Source: Heliopora coerulea
Lineage: Eukaryota > Cnidaria > Anthozoa > Scleralcyonacea > Helioporidae
Reading direction: 5' to 3'
NCBI GenBank assembly: GCA_030142905.1
Contig: JASJOG010000475.1
Location: 1 to 64,000 of the forward strand
Length of the DNA stretch: 64,000 nucleotides
Shown here piece by piece: positions 1 through 10,594 of this stretch. A program made the translations under genes and the position numbers. The notes under the pieces were generated by a model, which did no database searches, had not been told where the DNA came from, and saw nothing but the letters and a program-made list of their open reading frames with translations. How positions within the stretch are numbered: position 1 is the first letter of the stretch; each line of letters opens with the position of its first letter.

Positions 1-42
1 AAACAATAGTGCTGCCCCCCAAAAAATAGTGCTGCCCCCCCC
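1..42. repeat. Short direct duplication at window edge
   Basis: The segment aatagtgctgcccccc occurs twice in a row, separated by a short A run. It is probably the edge of a repeat that continues to the left of the window. No coding content is visible. Confidence 0.4.
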
Positions 43-253
43 AAATTTTACATCCTAGCTACGTGCCTGCTGTTAACGGTGAGGGAACGTTGACCTTCGC
101 GGCCTCTTCTACACCAGTACAGTACCGAGTGAAACCACACACAACGAAGAAGAAATAGTGGATGGTTCAGGTCGAAAACGCCGCTTGTTTTCAGCTTGGC
201 GAAGTCTTCTTGCTCCAGCGGCGGTTTGTGCTAGACATTCTCTGCCAATTTAC

Positions 254-936
254 TTCAGCTGTTTTATTTTGGCGTCGAGCGTGTGGTTTGACCGTGTAAA
301 GCTCGGGTTTGAAGCTATTTTAATCCCTCTGTTGAAAGGTGGATTATTCAGGTATCTTTTAATACCGTGTCTGAAGCCGAGCAGCGCTGATTTGCTGTAT
401 TCTTGTTTGCCCTTGGTTCTCGCTTCGGAGATTAAAAACGACGGAGGTTCTCGTCTAGTTGTCCGGTTGTCATTTGCTCGAGCTTGGTCACAATGTTTTT
501 CTGCTTGCACCATTCTAAATGTATGGAACAGTTTCGTCAGGTACTATTCAAAACAAAACTACTGAGTATTGTGTTTACTTTTTTATTGTACGACTAAAAT
601 ACACTTATTTTTACTTGACAAAACATTTAAGAATGTCATGTTTATATAATTTTGTTGCTTTGGCCTGGGTTACTGTCGAAATGGCCATTTTTACACGTAA
701 ACAGTTAGATAAATTCGCTTTGTTGCTGCAGTATACAGTGTACAGAAAGCTTTTAAAAGTCTCAAAAAATTTTACATACCTTTGAAAGTTTTAACTGCCC
801 AGTTTGTCGCGTTTTTGGTAGCCTTTGAGTGTCTATTTTCCAACAAAAGGTTCAGCTCAGAGTTGGAAACAGCAGCGAATCTTCCTCCTCCGTAGTCGAC
901 CCGTTGTCTCTCATTGGCAGGTTCAGTTGTGGACAT
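254..936 (-). pseudogene. DUF3504/Crypton-like (QRICH1/ZMYM type) gene, two exons, frameshifted
   Basis: Two minus-strand exons can be joined. Exon 1 runs 936 to 780, starts MSTTEP, contains the motif RFAAVSNSELNLLLEN, and ends in phase 1 at a GTATGT donor (779). Exon 2 runs 514 to 254, begins after a TTTAG acceptor, continues with EWCKQKN, and later carries ARTKGKQEYSKSALLGFRHG and RYLNNPPFNRGI before a GTAAAT donor at 253. The order matches the N-terminal, core-binding-like part of the Crypton-derived DUF3504 family (KIAA1958, QRICH1 and ZMYM relatives). Near 432-440 the frame breaks: the upstream frame reads RRF then stop, while the downstream part is in another frame, so the copy is disabled unless the assembly is wrong. 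No later exon was found before the left edge. Such proteins descend from tyrosine-recombinase transposons, and their cellular role is generally unknown. The plus-strand ORF at 158-565 is the shadow of this gene. Confidence 0.7.
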
Positions 937-969
937 TGTGTATTTAGTAAATGGTATTTTTGTTATCAA

Positions 970-3011
970 ATTTTGTATTCAGAAATTTATTCACAATGTT
1001 TGGGAACACGTACAGGCGACGCGGGAAAATCAGCAAACCAAAACAGTGCATTGTTGAGTTATAATGCACGACCATTAGCCAATCAAATTGCATGTTGTAG
1101 TCTCCTTATTTTATAATTGATTTTGAAAGATGAAAAAGTGAAGTGGGTAACGATTTATGGATGAAAAAAAGTGGGGTTATGACATAATTGATCACTCGCT
1201 ATAAAAAACCCCTTGAATCGACTCTGAGTGTCATATTTGAAAAAATGAGCTGTAAGAGAAAGAATGAAAAAAAACGATGGTGACTTTTTGCGGTTACAGC
1301 ATATGTAGTATAAACCATGAGTGTAAAGCGATGAAAGCAGACGTTGTCCTTAGCTACTGAGAAGTTTCATAAGAAATAGATTTATATACCATATATGGAA
1401 CATATTTTGTTTACTGATGGAAAATAAAGTTATAAATGAGATGAAATAGGTTTGAAACCAAGAGGAAACCTTCTCGAGCATTCTTTTCAATCTTATACCG
1501 GGTGATAAAAATGTCTGCAAAGAATTTCTTTGACTCGACTTAATAGCGTGTCAAACGACAACTGTAGAGTAATACTGGTATTGTTGGTTTTAAAGAAGTT
1601 TCAAACCATGTGGCTTTGGGTTTATTTTGTAAAACAATTTAGCTTCAAAATCAAACAAAAAAAGAAGTAGAAATGTAGAGGTATGATGTCTTTTAGGTCT
1701 CTCGTCGAGAATATTTACAACCTTTATATTTGTTCTTAAATTGTCAACATAGCGCAATTTAAATGGAAACGTGCGTTGTAGTTTTTACCGAACGAATATC
1801 TACTTTCATAAAAACGATAAAAACTAGTTACAAGTCAAAACTGGAATAATATAAGTGCTGAATGCAAGAAAGACCGACAAAAGTTTTACCGAAGATTAAG
1901 GCGAAGTGTGGGTCTGAAAACCTTCTAAAATTTAAAGGCGTGAAAAAGCGGGAAGGTGAATTACATCACTTCATCTCTTATTTCAACAATCTTTGCTGCA
2001 GCTTCAACATTAGTCTCTCTGTTTCTTGGCTATGAAGAAAATCAAATTGTTAAAGGCTGTGGACAATAGTCACTGCAAGCATGTCACTTGGGATTATGTT
2101 GATGCTAAGGTTAAATATCTTATCCGCTGTTTAACCTTCTCACTAGCTTTGTTATAAACACAGTATTTCACACATCGTGAATATGATTTTTTATTAATTT
2201 ATCTAAAACTGTTTTGTGTCCAATTTACATTTTAACAATCTATCCTCAAAACAATAGTTTCAAAAGTTGAAAAAGCAACAACAAAAAAAAAAACATTTAA
2301 AGGGTACTTGGTACTATCAAGGAGCAATTTCAATGGTAATAGTATTTACTATGCTAATAGGAAAAATAATCAATAAAACACAATGAATTTTAATATCTCA
2401 ACTCTATTCCAAAGTAATCAATTTAAAATCTCTGAGTATCCAACATAATCATTTATATAGATAAGGATTAGTTGTTACAAGACTAGCATATCATTAAAAA
2501 CTTACCAGCATCTTATGGAAAACATTTGCACAAGTATCCTGTCAGGTTTGTTAGGCTTTCATGATCCAATCACCAAAAATAAATTGACCATGCTGAGGTT
2601 CTGAATATTAAACTAAAAAAGGTTATGACTTTTGAATCTGTTTAAATGCAACCCTTGCTAAGGATATACTTTTGTCCAACTAGAGAAGAGGTTTATACTG
2701 TAGGTGATCTTGCACTTGTATGCCAAACTGTTGAAACTTTACCATTCCAACTTTTCACAGATAGGTAATATCTGTTAATTAATATAATTTATAATAATTT
2801 ATGGAAATTCTTTTCTTTATTAGTATTTTTCCTGTAACACTAGAACAAAGAAAATTGGTCTGGAAGTATGTTTGAAGCCTTTAGAACTTTAAGAGCTTCA
2901 ACACATACATCTTAAACTCTTGAAATGGCATGCAGCAGAGCATATTTAGTACGCTTTAACAGACTATGTATTGTACTTGAACATCTTTCAGTTGTTTGAA
3001 ATAATCACAAA
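970..3011. other. No gene recognised
   Basis: This AT-rich stretch has stops in all frames and shows no motif I recognise. It may include the upstream region of the minus-strand DUF3504-like gene and intron sequence of the minus-strand kinase gene whose first exon lies at 4960-5109. The last eight bases (3004-3011, atcacaaa) are the left target duplication of the hAT element. Confidence 0.5.
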
Positions 3012-3197
3012 TAGGCTGTTGCGATATATCGATATTTTAAAAATATTGATATTCAATTTTTGTACAACTTAAAGTTTACAAAACACGTGTATGACGGCGC
3101 GATTGCAGTGATGACTCATAAAAATGGAATTTGCACTAATTTGAATTAGTAAAAACTTGGTCGAGTACTATCGCAAATGCTGCATTCTTATTGGGTA

Positions 3198-3237
3198 CGC
3201 TACTCGCTATCTATTCGTCGATAGATAGCGAGTAGCG
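3198..3237. repeat. 17-bp perfect hairpin in hAT element
   Basis: Arms 3198-3214 and 3221-3237 are exact reverse complements (cgctactcgctatctat and partner) with a 6-base loop. The hairpin lies four bases before the ATG at 3241. Confidence 0.85.
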
Positions 3238-3240
3238 AAA

Positions 3241-3390
3241 ATGGCTTCCGCCTCTCGTTTTTGTGATTTTTCTGAAGACGAAATAGATTGCCTACTTGAA
3301 AGTGCAATCCCAGAGAAGACGAAAAATGTTCTTTGCCAAGTGTTTCTACTAAAACAATTAGATTATTCGCTCTCGATTTCTATGAGGTGA
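3241..3390 (+). pseudogene. DUF3504-like N-terminal fragment captured in the hAT element
   Basis: The 49-codon frame starts MASASRFCDFSEDEIDCLL and continues ESAIPEKTKN. The pattern RF-x-SE-x-EI-x-LLE followed by KTK resembles the first exon of the DUF3504-like pseudogene at 254-936 (RFAAVSNSELNLLLEN, then ATKN). After about residue 30 the similarity ends, and the frame runs into the left arm of a 43-bp hairpin before stopping. This looks like a host or Crypton exon fragment carried by the hAT element. It could instead be chance; the similarity is short. Confidence 0.45.
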
Positions 3391-3459
3391 TAGTTTACTC
3401 GGGCTTCACCCTTGTCAACTATCACCTCATAGAAATCGAGAGCGAATAATCTAATTGTT
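3353..3459. repeat. 43-bp perfect inverted repeat (hairpin)
   Basis: Arms 3353-3395 and 3417-3459 are exact reverse complements around a 21-base spacer. A perfect stem of this length inside a hAT element suggests a recent inverted duplication or gap-repair event. The right arm ends nine bases before the start of the long frame that encodes the BED finger. Confidence 0.9.
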
Positions 3460-3578
3460 AATTATTAATGCAATATTCGCGTGCCTACGCGGGACCTTTA
3501 AAAACAAAGTATCAAATTATCATATTCCTTTCTAACTTCATGAGTTCTGCTGCGAAGCAAAGGATAAACATTAGCAAT

Positions 3579-3806
3579 ATGTCAAATCAAAGAAGTCCTG
3601 TGTGGAATTACTTTAAGAAAAATAATAAAAATGCTGACCCCACGTGCCAGCTCTGTAACAAAACCGTGAAAACTAAAGCGGGAAACACAACGAATTTGAT
3701 GTCGCATTTAAAATCAAATCATCTTATGGTGTATACAACGCTGAACAGAGCAAGGAAACGAAGTTCGTCTTCGAGCAGCTCAATAGCCAAATCACCACGC
3801 GTGTAA
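3579..3806 (+). CDS. BED-type zinc finger protein fragment of hAT element
   Basis: This 75-residue frame begins MSNQRSPVWNYFKKN. It contains the aromatic W/F pair, CQLC (CxxC) and HLKSNH (HxxxxH) that make a BED zinc finger, the DNA-binding module at the N-terminus of many hAT transposases. The tail is a serine run followed by a stop, so the dimerisation and catalytic parts are missing. An upstream in-frame ATG at 3540 or 3468 is possible; 3579 was chosen because the finger begins right after it. It probably binds hAT ends if expressed at all. Confidence 0.65.
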   Translation: MSNQRSPVWNYFKKNNKNADPTCQLCNKTVKTKAGNTTNLMSHLKSNHLMVYTTLNRARKRSSSSSSSIAKSPRV

Positions 3807-4087
3807 CAGGACTCTACGCACGTCGAGATTAGTACCCTCGCACCACGCTTCGCGCGGTGGGCGAGGGGATAAATCTTTAGACGTTTATAAACTGTTTTAA
3901 ATAAACCTTTAATGTTTTACTGCTTCCTTGAAACTTTGTCTTTCGCTGTTCGTGATGCGGTATACAACTTTACATGCATATACGTTTGGCTGGTTCGATA
4001 TTTCGATATAGTCGATACTATCGATATTTTTTTTTTCGATATCGATATATCGTTTTTTTTTCAATATCGCAACAGCCTAATCACAAA

Positions 4088-4959
4088 ATACTGTTTAAAC
4101 ATGTTCAATCTGTGCAATGTTTTTCTAACCATGAATAACTTTGCTTTTATCTATGCCAAACATACAACAACACTTTTCTCTTACTAATAAATTGTCATTA
4201 AGAAGTGTTACCCAATTTCACAATTAACTTTAGTGTAACTTCCACATACTACCCTTGAGAAAACTTTGGTTTTTCTGCACATTCTTACCAAACTATGTAC
4301 TTTAAAACAATCGGGGTGTTTTATTTAATTCAAGAAGAGCAAAGGCTAAAATACTCCAATTTTGTCAGCCATGGTCAAAACATCAAACCACTGACTAGCT
4401 TGTTTCCAGGAAAATTAAGACTAGATAATTTTGACATTCTCAAAGGATTAAAGAAACCTGACAGATCATGAGGCAACAAGCTCAACGTTGTCTTGACGTG
4501 CGACACAAAGGCACCAAAGCTACAGCAAATATTCTACTGAAGTAATCTTGTATAATCTTTCCTCCAATATTTCATTGTTACTGGTATAATCAAGCTTTTT
4601 AACCTACAACTCATCAACTACAGTGATAGAATTACCTAACTGTGTTTCGAAAATTACAAATTTGAATAGCATGAGGAAAAAAATGCAGCATTAACCGACC
4701 TTCCAAGTAATTATCATTTAAAGGAATGTTGACATAATTTGGTCAACGTACAACACGAAAAAAAGAACAACGTGTCGTTTTAGCTACGTCCAAAACACAA
4801 CTCAAGCCAGACGTCCTCCCACCTGATAAATCCAAAATGCCTTAACTACGTCTCCTTAAAGACTCCCTACTCCTTTCAACAGAAAGCCCTGTTCACTAGC
4901 AAAATAAATTACTCATTTGTTTAGTTAAAGAATATTCAATTACATCATACCCAACTGAC
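4088..4959. other. No gene recognised
   Basis: I see no coding exon here on either strand. If the kinase exon at 4960-5109 is spliced leftwards, this is its first intron. I looked for a second kinase exon (the AAAKV and catalytic-loop HRD region) on the minus strand and did not find one. Confidence 0.5.
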
Positions 4960-5109
4960 CTTATAAACCTTTCCAAAACTTCCATCCCCAAGCTCTCCCG
5001 TAGTTTCCCATACACTTGTAGGATCTACATCCAAAATAATATTCGGGTATTCCTTCTTCTTCTTGGTCTTGGTGAAATTGAATGGAAAGATTTTTTCCCA
5101 AAACGACAT
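4960..5109 (-). CDS. First coding exon of SLK/STK10-like Ste20 kinase
   Basis: The exon is read on the minus strand from ATG at 5109 to a GTCAGT donor at 4959. It gives exactly 50 codons, phase 0. The product begins MSFWEKIFPFNF, has a basic stretch TKTKKKKEYP, then DVDPTSVWE and the glycine-rich ATP loop GELGDGSFGKVYK. The short N-terminal extension, basic patch, VWE and GELGDG-x-FGKVYK match the start of the germinal-centre kinases SLK and STK10 (LOK), which phosphorylate ERM proteins at the cell cortex. The rest of the kinase must lie at lower coordinates or beyond the left edge; none was found in the window. The expected WEIIGE is WETTGE here. Confidence 0.75.
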
Positions 5110-5824
5110 TCTTCAAGGTTTCACACGGTCTTTGCACTGCCTTGAGCCGGTTTGACTTCCTCACCACAATATTCCTCACTAATTGGCAAAAACAAAAAGA
5201 CCAGAAGATTTATGAATTGCAGATCCCTCAAGCTTCACGGCCTATTTCGTTTTCCTCAGTAAATTAGCCGTTTGAGCGGAATTTATAAACACATTTTCGT
5301 CCAAAGGGAGTAAACTCAGCCATTTCCTTCACTCCCTCATGATCTCCTTCCTTTTTCCACCGAGACTTCACTCTTTCCCAGCCTCCCCGCCTTGAAATTT
5401 TTTCAGCTCTCACTGTATTACCATCATTATTCAAACGAGCAAGTTTTCTTTGACCAGTTTTTCCTTGACAAGCTTAATTTGCTCGTGTGTATGAAAAAAA
5501 TTAACAAGTTTTACTTAACAAGTCGCCTTTTTCAAAAGCTGGTATGACCTTATGAGCAAGGCGCCTTGTCACGGAAAACTTGGTCGTTTTTACAGCGCTT
5601 AACCCATTATGGGGAAAGGGCTTACTTCAGTATTTTACTCTGCATGGCTCACACGAGCGGACTTTACTCGTCATATGGATGCACGAGCCTTGAGCGTTAA
5701 GGGGTTAATCACCACAACATCAATTTTATAGCATAGAACTAAAACACAGAGATTCAGTTTTAGTGCCACTAGCTAGGTTGAAAATATGAGAGGGCGGAAA
5801 ATTTGCATATTATAATTTTTTAAT
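5110..5824. other. Upstream region of kinase exon; no other gene recognised
   Basis: This stretch should hold the 5' leader and promoter of the minus-strand kinase. A 19-codon minus-strand frame (MAEFTPFGRK...) near 5265-5325 could be an upstream ORF. I could not locate a convincing TATA box or initiator. Confidence 0.35.
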
Positions 5825-5859
5825 TTGCAGTTCATAAATATGCGTATTCTGTCCATCGA

Positions 5860-6720
5860 TGGATCTAGCAAATTTAGTGAGGGCTTTCTGAGGGCCACAG
5901 GCGCGAGAACTGTAGGGGGTCCGGGGGCATGCCCTCCGGAAAAGTCTAAAATTCTAGATGCTCAGAAATGCAATTTCCCACATTTTCAGAAGACGTTTCA
6001 CGAAAACATGCAGGTACCTTCATTCCTCAAATTTTACCATTTTAGCATCACATCCTCCAATAGATATACTGTACAAACCTAGCAGGCCACAATTTTCCAA
6101 GGATAGTGTTTCACAAATCACTTTTGTAGCACAAAGGCTGCAAAACTGATTGATGGAGTACCTCCATAAAAGTTTCATCACAAATAGCTGCACCATACAG
6201 GTAGATTCAGGTGGATCTCATACCCAAGCTTTGCTAGAGGTGCATACAAATACTTCAAAATTTTGAACTAATTCAAAATTGACTTCAGTGGCTTGATAGA
6301 ACAATGGTGTAGTCCTGGAACTTTAACAAGGGGGGCTCACCAACACAGTGTCCTGAACATCAGGGGAGGTCCGAAAAATGATAAACTTGAAAAATGCTAT
6401 TTTTTTTATTATTGGTAACAGTAATTCTGGAATTAAAATTTAACAGTGTTTCTGTGTTTGTAAAAGGTAAAATATTAGGAATCCAATCGCCACAATCAGT
6501 ATTTGGGCTGCACATGTTATGGCCGACTAGAAATTACTGAAATCATTCTTGTTGGAAATGACTGATAATCTTTACATAAATTTCACAGAACATTCAAACA
6601 TGATTAAAGTTCCACAATCTGCAAAAAAATATAAAGGGGGGCTCAGCACCCCCAAATTGCCATAGAATTTTAATAAGGGGGGATCAGCCCCCCTGAGCCT
6701 CCCCTCCACTACACCCCTGT
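5860..6720. repeat. Degenerate dispersed repeat fragments
   Basis: Two kinds of low-complexity, G/C-run sequence stand out from the AT-rich surroundings: ggtccgggggcatgccctcc near 5920-5940, and ggggctcagcacccccaaa with its mirror aaggggggatcagccccc near 6635-6720. Both look like decayed transposon ends. The short ORFs here are by-products with no recognisable domain. Confidence 0.4.
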
Positions 6721-7350
6721 GATAGAATTGCAGAATGGCAGGCAGGAAGGCTGAATAGTTCAAAGTTATCTGGGTACCACTGCACAATGGCAGGAAGGAA
6801 GGCTGATTAGCTCAAAATTATCTTCATACAACAGCAGAATGGCAGGAAGGATGGCTAATTAGTTCAAAATCATCTTGATATCACTGCAGAATGGTAGGTA
6901 GGAAGGCTGATTACTTTAAAATTATCTTCATACAACAGCCGAATGGCAGGTAGGAAGGCTAAATAGTTCAAAATTATCTTGATACCACTGCAGAATGGCA
7001 GGAAGGAAGACTGATTAGTTCAAAATTATCTTGATGCAACAGCAGAATGGCAGGTAGGATGGCTAAATAGTTCAAAATTATCTTGATATCACTGCTGATT
7101 GGTAGGTAGGAAGGCTGAATAGTTCAAAATTATCTTCATACAACAGCAGAACGGCAGGTAGGAAGGCTAAATAGTTCAAGATTATTTTCATACAACAGCA
7201 GAATGGCAAGTAGGAAGGCTAAATAGTTCAAAATTATTTTCATACAACAGCAGAATGGCAGGTAGGAAGGATAAATACATGTAGTTCAAAATTAACTTGA
7301 TAGAGCTGAAGAATTGCAGGTAGGATGGCCAAATAGTTTGAAATCATTTG
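6721..7350. repeat. Minisatellite, 52-bp unit, about 12 copies
   Basis: The anchor gcagaatggcaggtaggaag recurs every 52 bases, at about 6731, 6783, 6835, 6887, 6939, 6991, 7043, 7095, 7147, 7199 and 7251, with a last irregular copy near 7310. Units differ by a few substitutions, and the last spacing contains a small insertion. Confidence 0.9.
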
Positions 7351-7781
7351 ATAGCCGTGGGAAGCGCACTAGCCATTCATACCTGAACCGTCGATGTTTT
7401 CCACCACTCTCAGGAGTCGGCGGAAAGAGAAAGAGCTGGTCAGGTTTCTAGACATCCTGAATATTTCCATAAGATCGTAGAAGCACAAGTGCTAATAGAG
7501 ACTTCAAGTAAACGACAAATTTCTGTATTACATACATGTTTCGGCAAAACTCATGCCATCTTCAGTGCAAATGATAATAGGATATTTACAAGCGATATTT
7601 ATATGTGACCTGATAAACATTACTAGCGTATGACTCATCTAATATAAATTCTCACACGTGTGTCAGAGTGACTAATTACAAGGGTGCGACTGGTTAATGG
7701 AGGTGGTGGGCATTGAAGGCGAGATGTAGAATAGTTAATGAACTGTGGTAGACAAAAACAGTTAAGAAGAAGAAAAAACAA

Positions 7782-7820
<39 letters not shown>
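7782..7820. repeat. (TG)n microsatellite
   Basis: A short (AT)n run passes directly into about 16 TG units. It lies in the 3' flank of the Penelope-like fragment. Confidence 0.9.
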
Positions 7821-7821
<1 letters not shown>

Positions 7822-7826
7822 TTGAA

Positions 7827-8054
7827 TTATAAGCTAAACATGGTGTGAAGATGATGGACTTGAACATTAAGTTCGGGTTTGAGTTTCTTAATATGTAGCG
7901 CTTCTTTGAGTTTAAGAGAAAGGACAGATTTATCGGAGTCTATGATTTTAAAGCATGAGGAGTTATATTTAAGTTTGCAAGCAGAGGATTCTGAATAAAG
8001 TGCAATTTTTCTGCTGGAGAAAACCGGCCAATCGTTGCGTAAACGAGCACAATA
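7827..8054 (-). pseudogene. Penelope-like element, C-terminal GIY-YIG region fragment
   Basis: On the minus strand an open frame of about 75 residues runs into a natural stop at 7827. It contains LRNDWPVFSSRKIALYSES, then KIIDSD, LKLKEALHIKKLKPELN and a terminal VHHLHTMFSL. The EALHI...KPELN-x-Q-x-HHL ending is typical of the C-terminus of Penelope-like reverse transcriptase/GIY-YIG proteins in marine invertebrates. Upstream the frame is closed by a TGA and no RT core is present, so this is a 5'-truncated dead copy. The downstream flank (7360-7826) holds gaagatggcatgag followed by tgccgaaacatg on the minus strand, as in many such element tails. Confidence 0.6.
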
Positions 8055-8217
8055 TCAAAAGGAGAACAATCTTCTTTGCGACACACGAGTAGTACACGCG
8101 AGCCTTATTGTAGCACTAATCGATGATGGGTTTGCGATGAGTTCACTTTAATTAATTCAAGGTGCTTGACCAATAAAATACAGTTTCGATGGGTTCACTT
8201 TAATTGTCTGTGAGGTT

Positions 8218-8433
8218 TTAGCCAATAATATGAACTTTCGATGGGTTTCCGTGGGCTTCACGCAAGAAGCACTGGTTTCCGAGTTTCCACGCGATGGCTC
8301 GCGGCATACGCGAATCCTCCACGCTCATTCGGTTCGATTTTGCGGTTAATTCCAACAAATTTGGCGTGCCGGTTGTGCCAGCGGGAGAAGCGATAATAAA
8401 CACAATAATAGCAAATACATTGTGCATGCTCAT
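8218..8433 (-). CDS. Candidate small secreted peptide, 71 residues
   Basis: From ATG at 8433 the frame begins MSMHNVFAIIVFIIASPAG, a good secretory signal sequence (basic/polar start, hydrophobic core, small residues). It is followed by a hydrophilic tail containing RMPRAIAWKLGNQ and a single cysteine. No family is recognised. The frame could be a secreted or neuropeptide-like precursor, or simply a chance ORF with a hydrophobic start. The surrounding DNA repeats the segment gatgggtttccg several times, which argues for caution. An upstream ATG at 8532 would bury the signal sequence, so 8433 is preferred. Confidence 0.25.
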   Translation of the reverse strand: MSMHNVFAIIVFIIASPAGTTGTPNLLELTAKSNRMSVEDSRMPRAIAWKLGNQCFLREAHGNPSKVHIIG

Positions 8434-10223
8434 TTTTTTAGGAAAATTTGATGGGTTTCCGGAAACCCAGTGAGCTGGTCTGGATCCATCCCTGCTAACG
8501 TATAATAGACAAATAGTTGAGACATTTATCATGCTTTATGATATTGTTAAGATGAGGGTTGAATTTTACACTTTGTTAAAAAATATGAATCTACAACTCA
8601 CCTCTCACCGCTATCAACCTTGACTATTTTGGCAGACCATTAATTTCAAAGTCTTCACTCACTGTAACAGCAGGTTTCGCGAACTATTTCATATTTGCGT
8701 TTCAAGGTTGTCTTACACGCCATATATTCCGGTCTCGTTTTGAACTTTTCGTGGTAACAGAATTCGTTATAGCAGCATGGATGAATGGATAGCATTTGAA
8801 CTTTCTAATGGATTGCTTAATTCGAAAATGTCAGAAACTAGATCATAGTATGTGTCCTAGATCAAGCAAGAACAGAAATCGCTGTAAGTTCTGACGTGCA
8901 TGTCTGCTTGGATTGATCTGAAGCAAGTTCGTGTAGGATTCAAATTTTTGTCCATTTTTTTTCTTGCATTTGTTCGCCAATGCTAGCTGTTCAAGTTAAT
9001 TGCTTTAGAAACTACATTCCTAGCAGGAAATTAGACACATTCTCCTTCTATGGAAACTCTCCTGGTTGGGCTCGCATCAACGAACTTCATGCACACACAT
9101 TGGTTTGCAATACTTTGCTGTTTCATTTGGCCCAGATTTAACTATTTCTGCTGACCCTAATCTGAGCATAACCTCCAACATCAGCATGAATACTGATGGT
9201 AAACTTACACAACGAAGAAAGAAAAGGCACAAGAACGTCGAAACTGTGCAACATTACGGGCATATTTTCGCCGCCATTTTTTGTGACCTTTTCTAACGTG
9301 TAAAGTGTCATTTCCTTTTAACAAAACATGTTCTTCTCAGTAAGAAAATAAGCTCAAATACTGATAAGGTATTAGGGTGGAATGATCGATGCTCATAAGG
9401 CAAAGTTTAAGAAATTTAATGAAATATGGATCCCAAGTAATTTTATCGTCTATGGTCCTAAATCTCTTTACTTTATGATGTTGCGGTGTAAAGCAACGCA
9501 AAATGTTAGCAATAAATTTTTATACATTTGAAAAGTCATCATGTCATGCCTTAAAGTCATTTCCTGGGCACTAATATTCGTCTTTCAATCAAGATTTTAG
9601 TAGATCTGCCATATCCATCCAAATTTTATTATTTAGTTGAGTGTTATACCAGAACGAGCGAAGGACCAACAGTGCCAGTTGGACTGAGAATCTAGGAATA
9701 GCGGAAGAGTTCAACTTTGAAGGTAATCGTACTTATTTTGTAATTTTTCTGGATGTTTTTAATTCTGTTGGTATTTAAATGATTCAAGTGTTCGCTGTTG
9801 TAATTAGGTTTGCTGTCATTGCTAAGTAAATGTTAACTTGATGTGAACTACACAAGTGGTCATTAACAATAGAATTCGAATACTGTCCCTGATGGTATGT
9901 CTGTTGCACAAGCCTGCGCTAAAGATTGTGAACCATACTATTGCATAACACCTAGTGCCTTATTTCTTTTGCACGAGTATTGTTTTAAAGTCATGTTTGT
10001 CCTTTATCCCAGTTTATTCTTCGTATACATTCACATCAGTTAACAAGTACTTTAGCTGCAGATCCTTCATGAGTTTATCCCCTGCATAATACTTCTTTGT
10101 TGAAATCTACAATCCGTACAATATGAAACAGTAGGGAGTTTAAGCAAGCCAGTAGGGCAATTCCGTTTAACAACGTAGATTAATTTTTCAGCATTTCGTT
10201 AACATTGTAATCAACTCTCTAAA

Positions 10224-10594
10224 TTATTTTTACTCCTCTGAAACTTTCCTCAGAAGGTCTGATCTTCTCGTGATTTAAACCACCAAATATCTTCCACGCA
10301 CAATGTGCCATCGTAGCCATGAAATCGCAGAAATGCTCTGGACGATGTATTGTACAAAAGTAGGGCGGCTTTGAAAATACACTTGGAACATCAATGTAAT
10401 TAATTCCTTTTTTGAATGAAAATTTCTATTGTATGAACACGTTGCCGTAGTGTTTGAATAAACTCCCCAGTAACTTTTTGCGATATTTGTCTTTTATCTG
10501 ATTTAATCTTGGCCAACGGATGTCATTTTTTATTTAACAATATCTGATCCGATTTTTTCCAGTTAAAATATGAGAACACATCCCGCCGTTTGCA
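10224..10594 (+). repeat. Direct duplication, copy 1 (partner 12243-12610)
   Basis: About 370 bases beginning ttatttttactcctctgaaa are repeated 2019 bases downstream with roughly 90-95 percent identity by eye. No coding capacity is evident. It is either a dispersed repeat or a duplicated regulatory or intron segment upstream of the LRR gene. Confidence 0.85.

Larger units (their letters stand above)
3012..4079 (+). mobile_element. Non-autonomous hAT transposon, 1068 bp, with BED finger ORF
   Basis: The ends are inverted repeats: TAGGCTGTTGCGATAT on the left and its reverse complement on the right. The element is flanked by an exact 8-bp duplication atcacaaa (3004-3011 and 4080-4087), the signature of hAT insertion. 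Inside are a short DUF3504-like reading frame (3241-3390), two strong hairpins, and a BED zinc-finger frame, but no DDE/RNase-H transposase core. It therefore could move only with help from a complete relative. It probably sits in an intron of the kinase gene on the minus strand. Confidence 0.9.

Noticed and set aside
158..565. 135-residue plus-strand ORF near the left edge
   Set aside because: It is antisense to the DUF3504-like exon 2, which has recognisable family motifs and splice sites. The plus-strand product has no domain.
5825..6149. ORFs of 63-85 residues with GGPGACPP
   Set aside because: They derive from a dispersed G/C-rich repeat, overlap in two frames and have no domain.
7530..7570. 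Hammerhead-like motif in Penelope tail (minus strand)
   Set aside because: It reads ctgaaga in place of ctgatga, and only a 4-5 bp stem forms. There is not enough for a ribozyme call.
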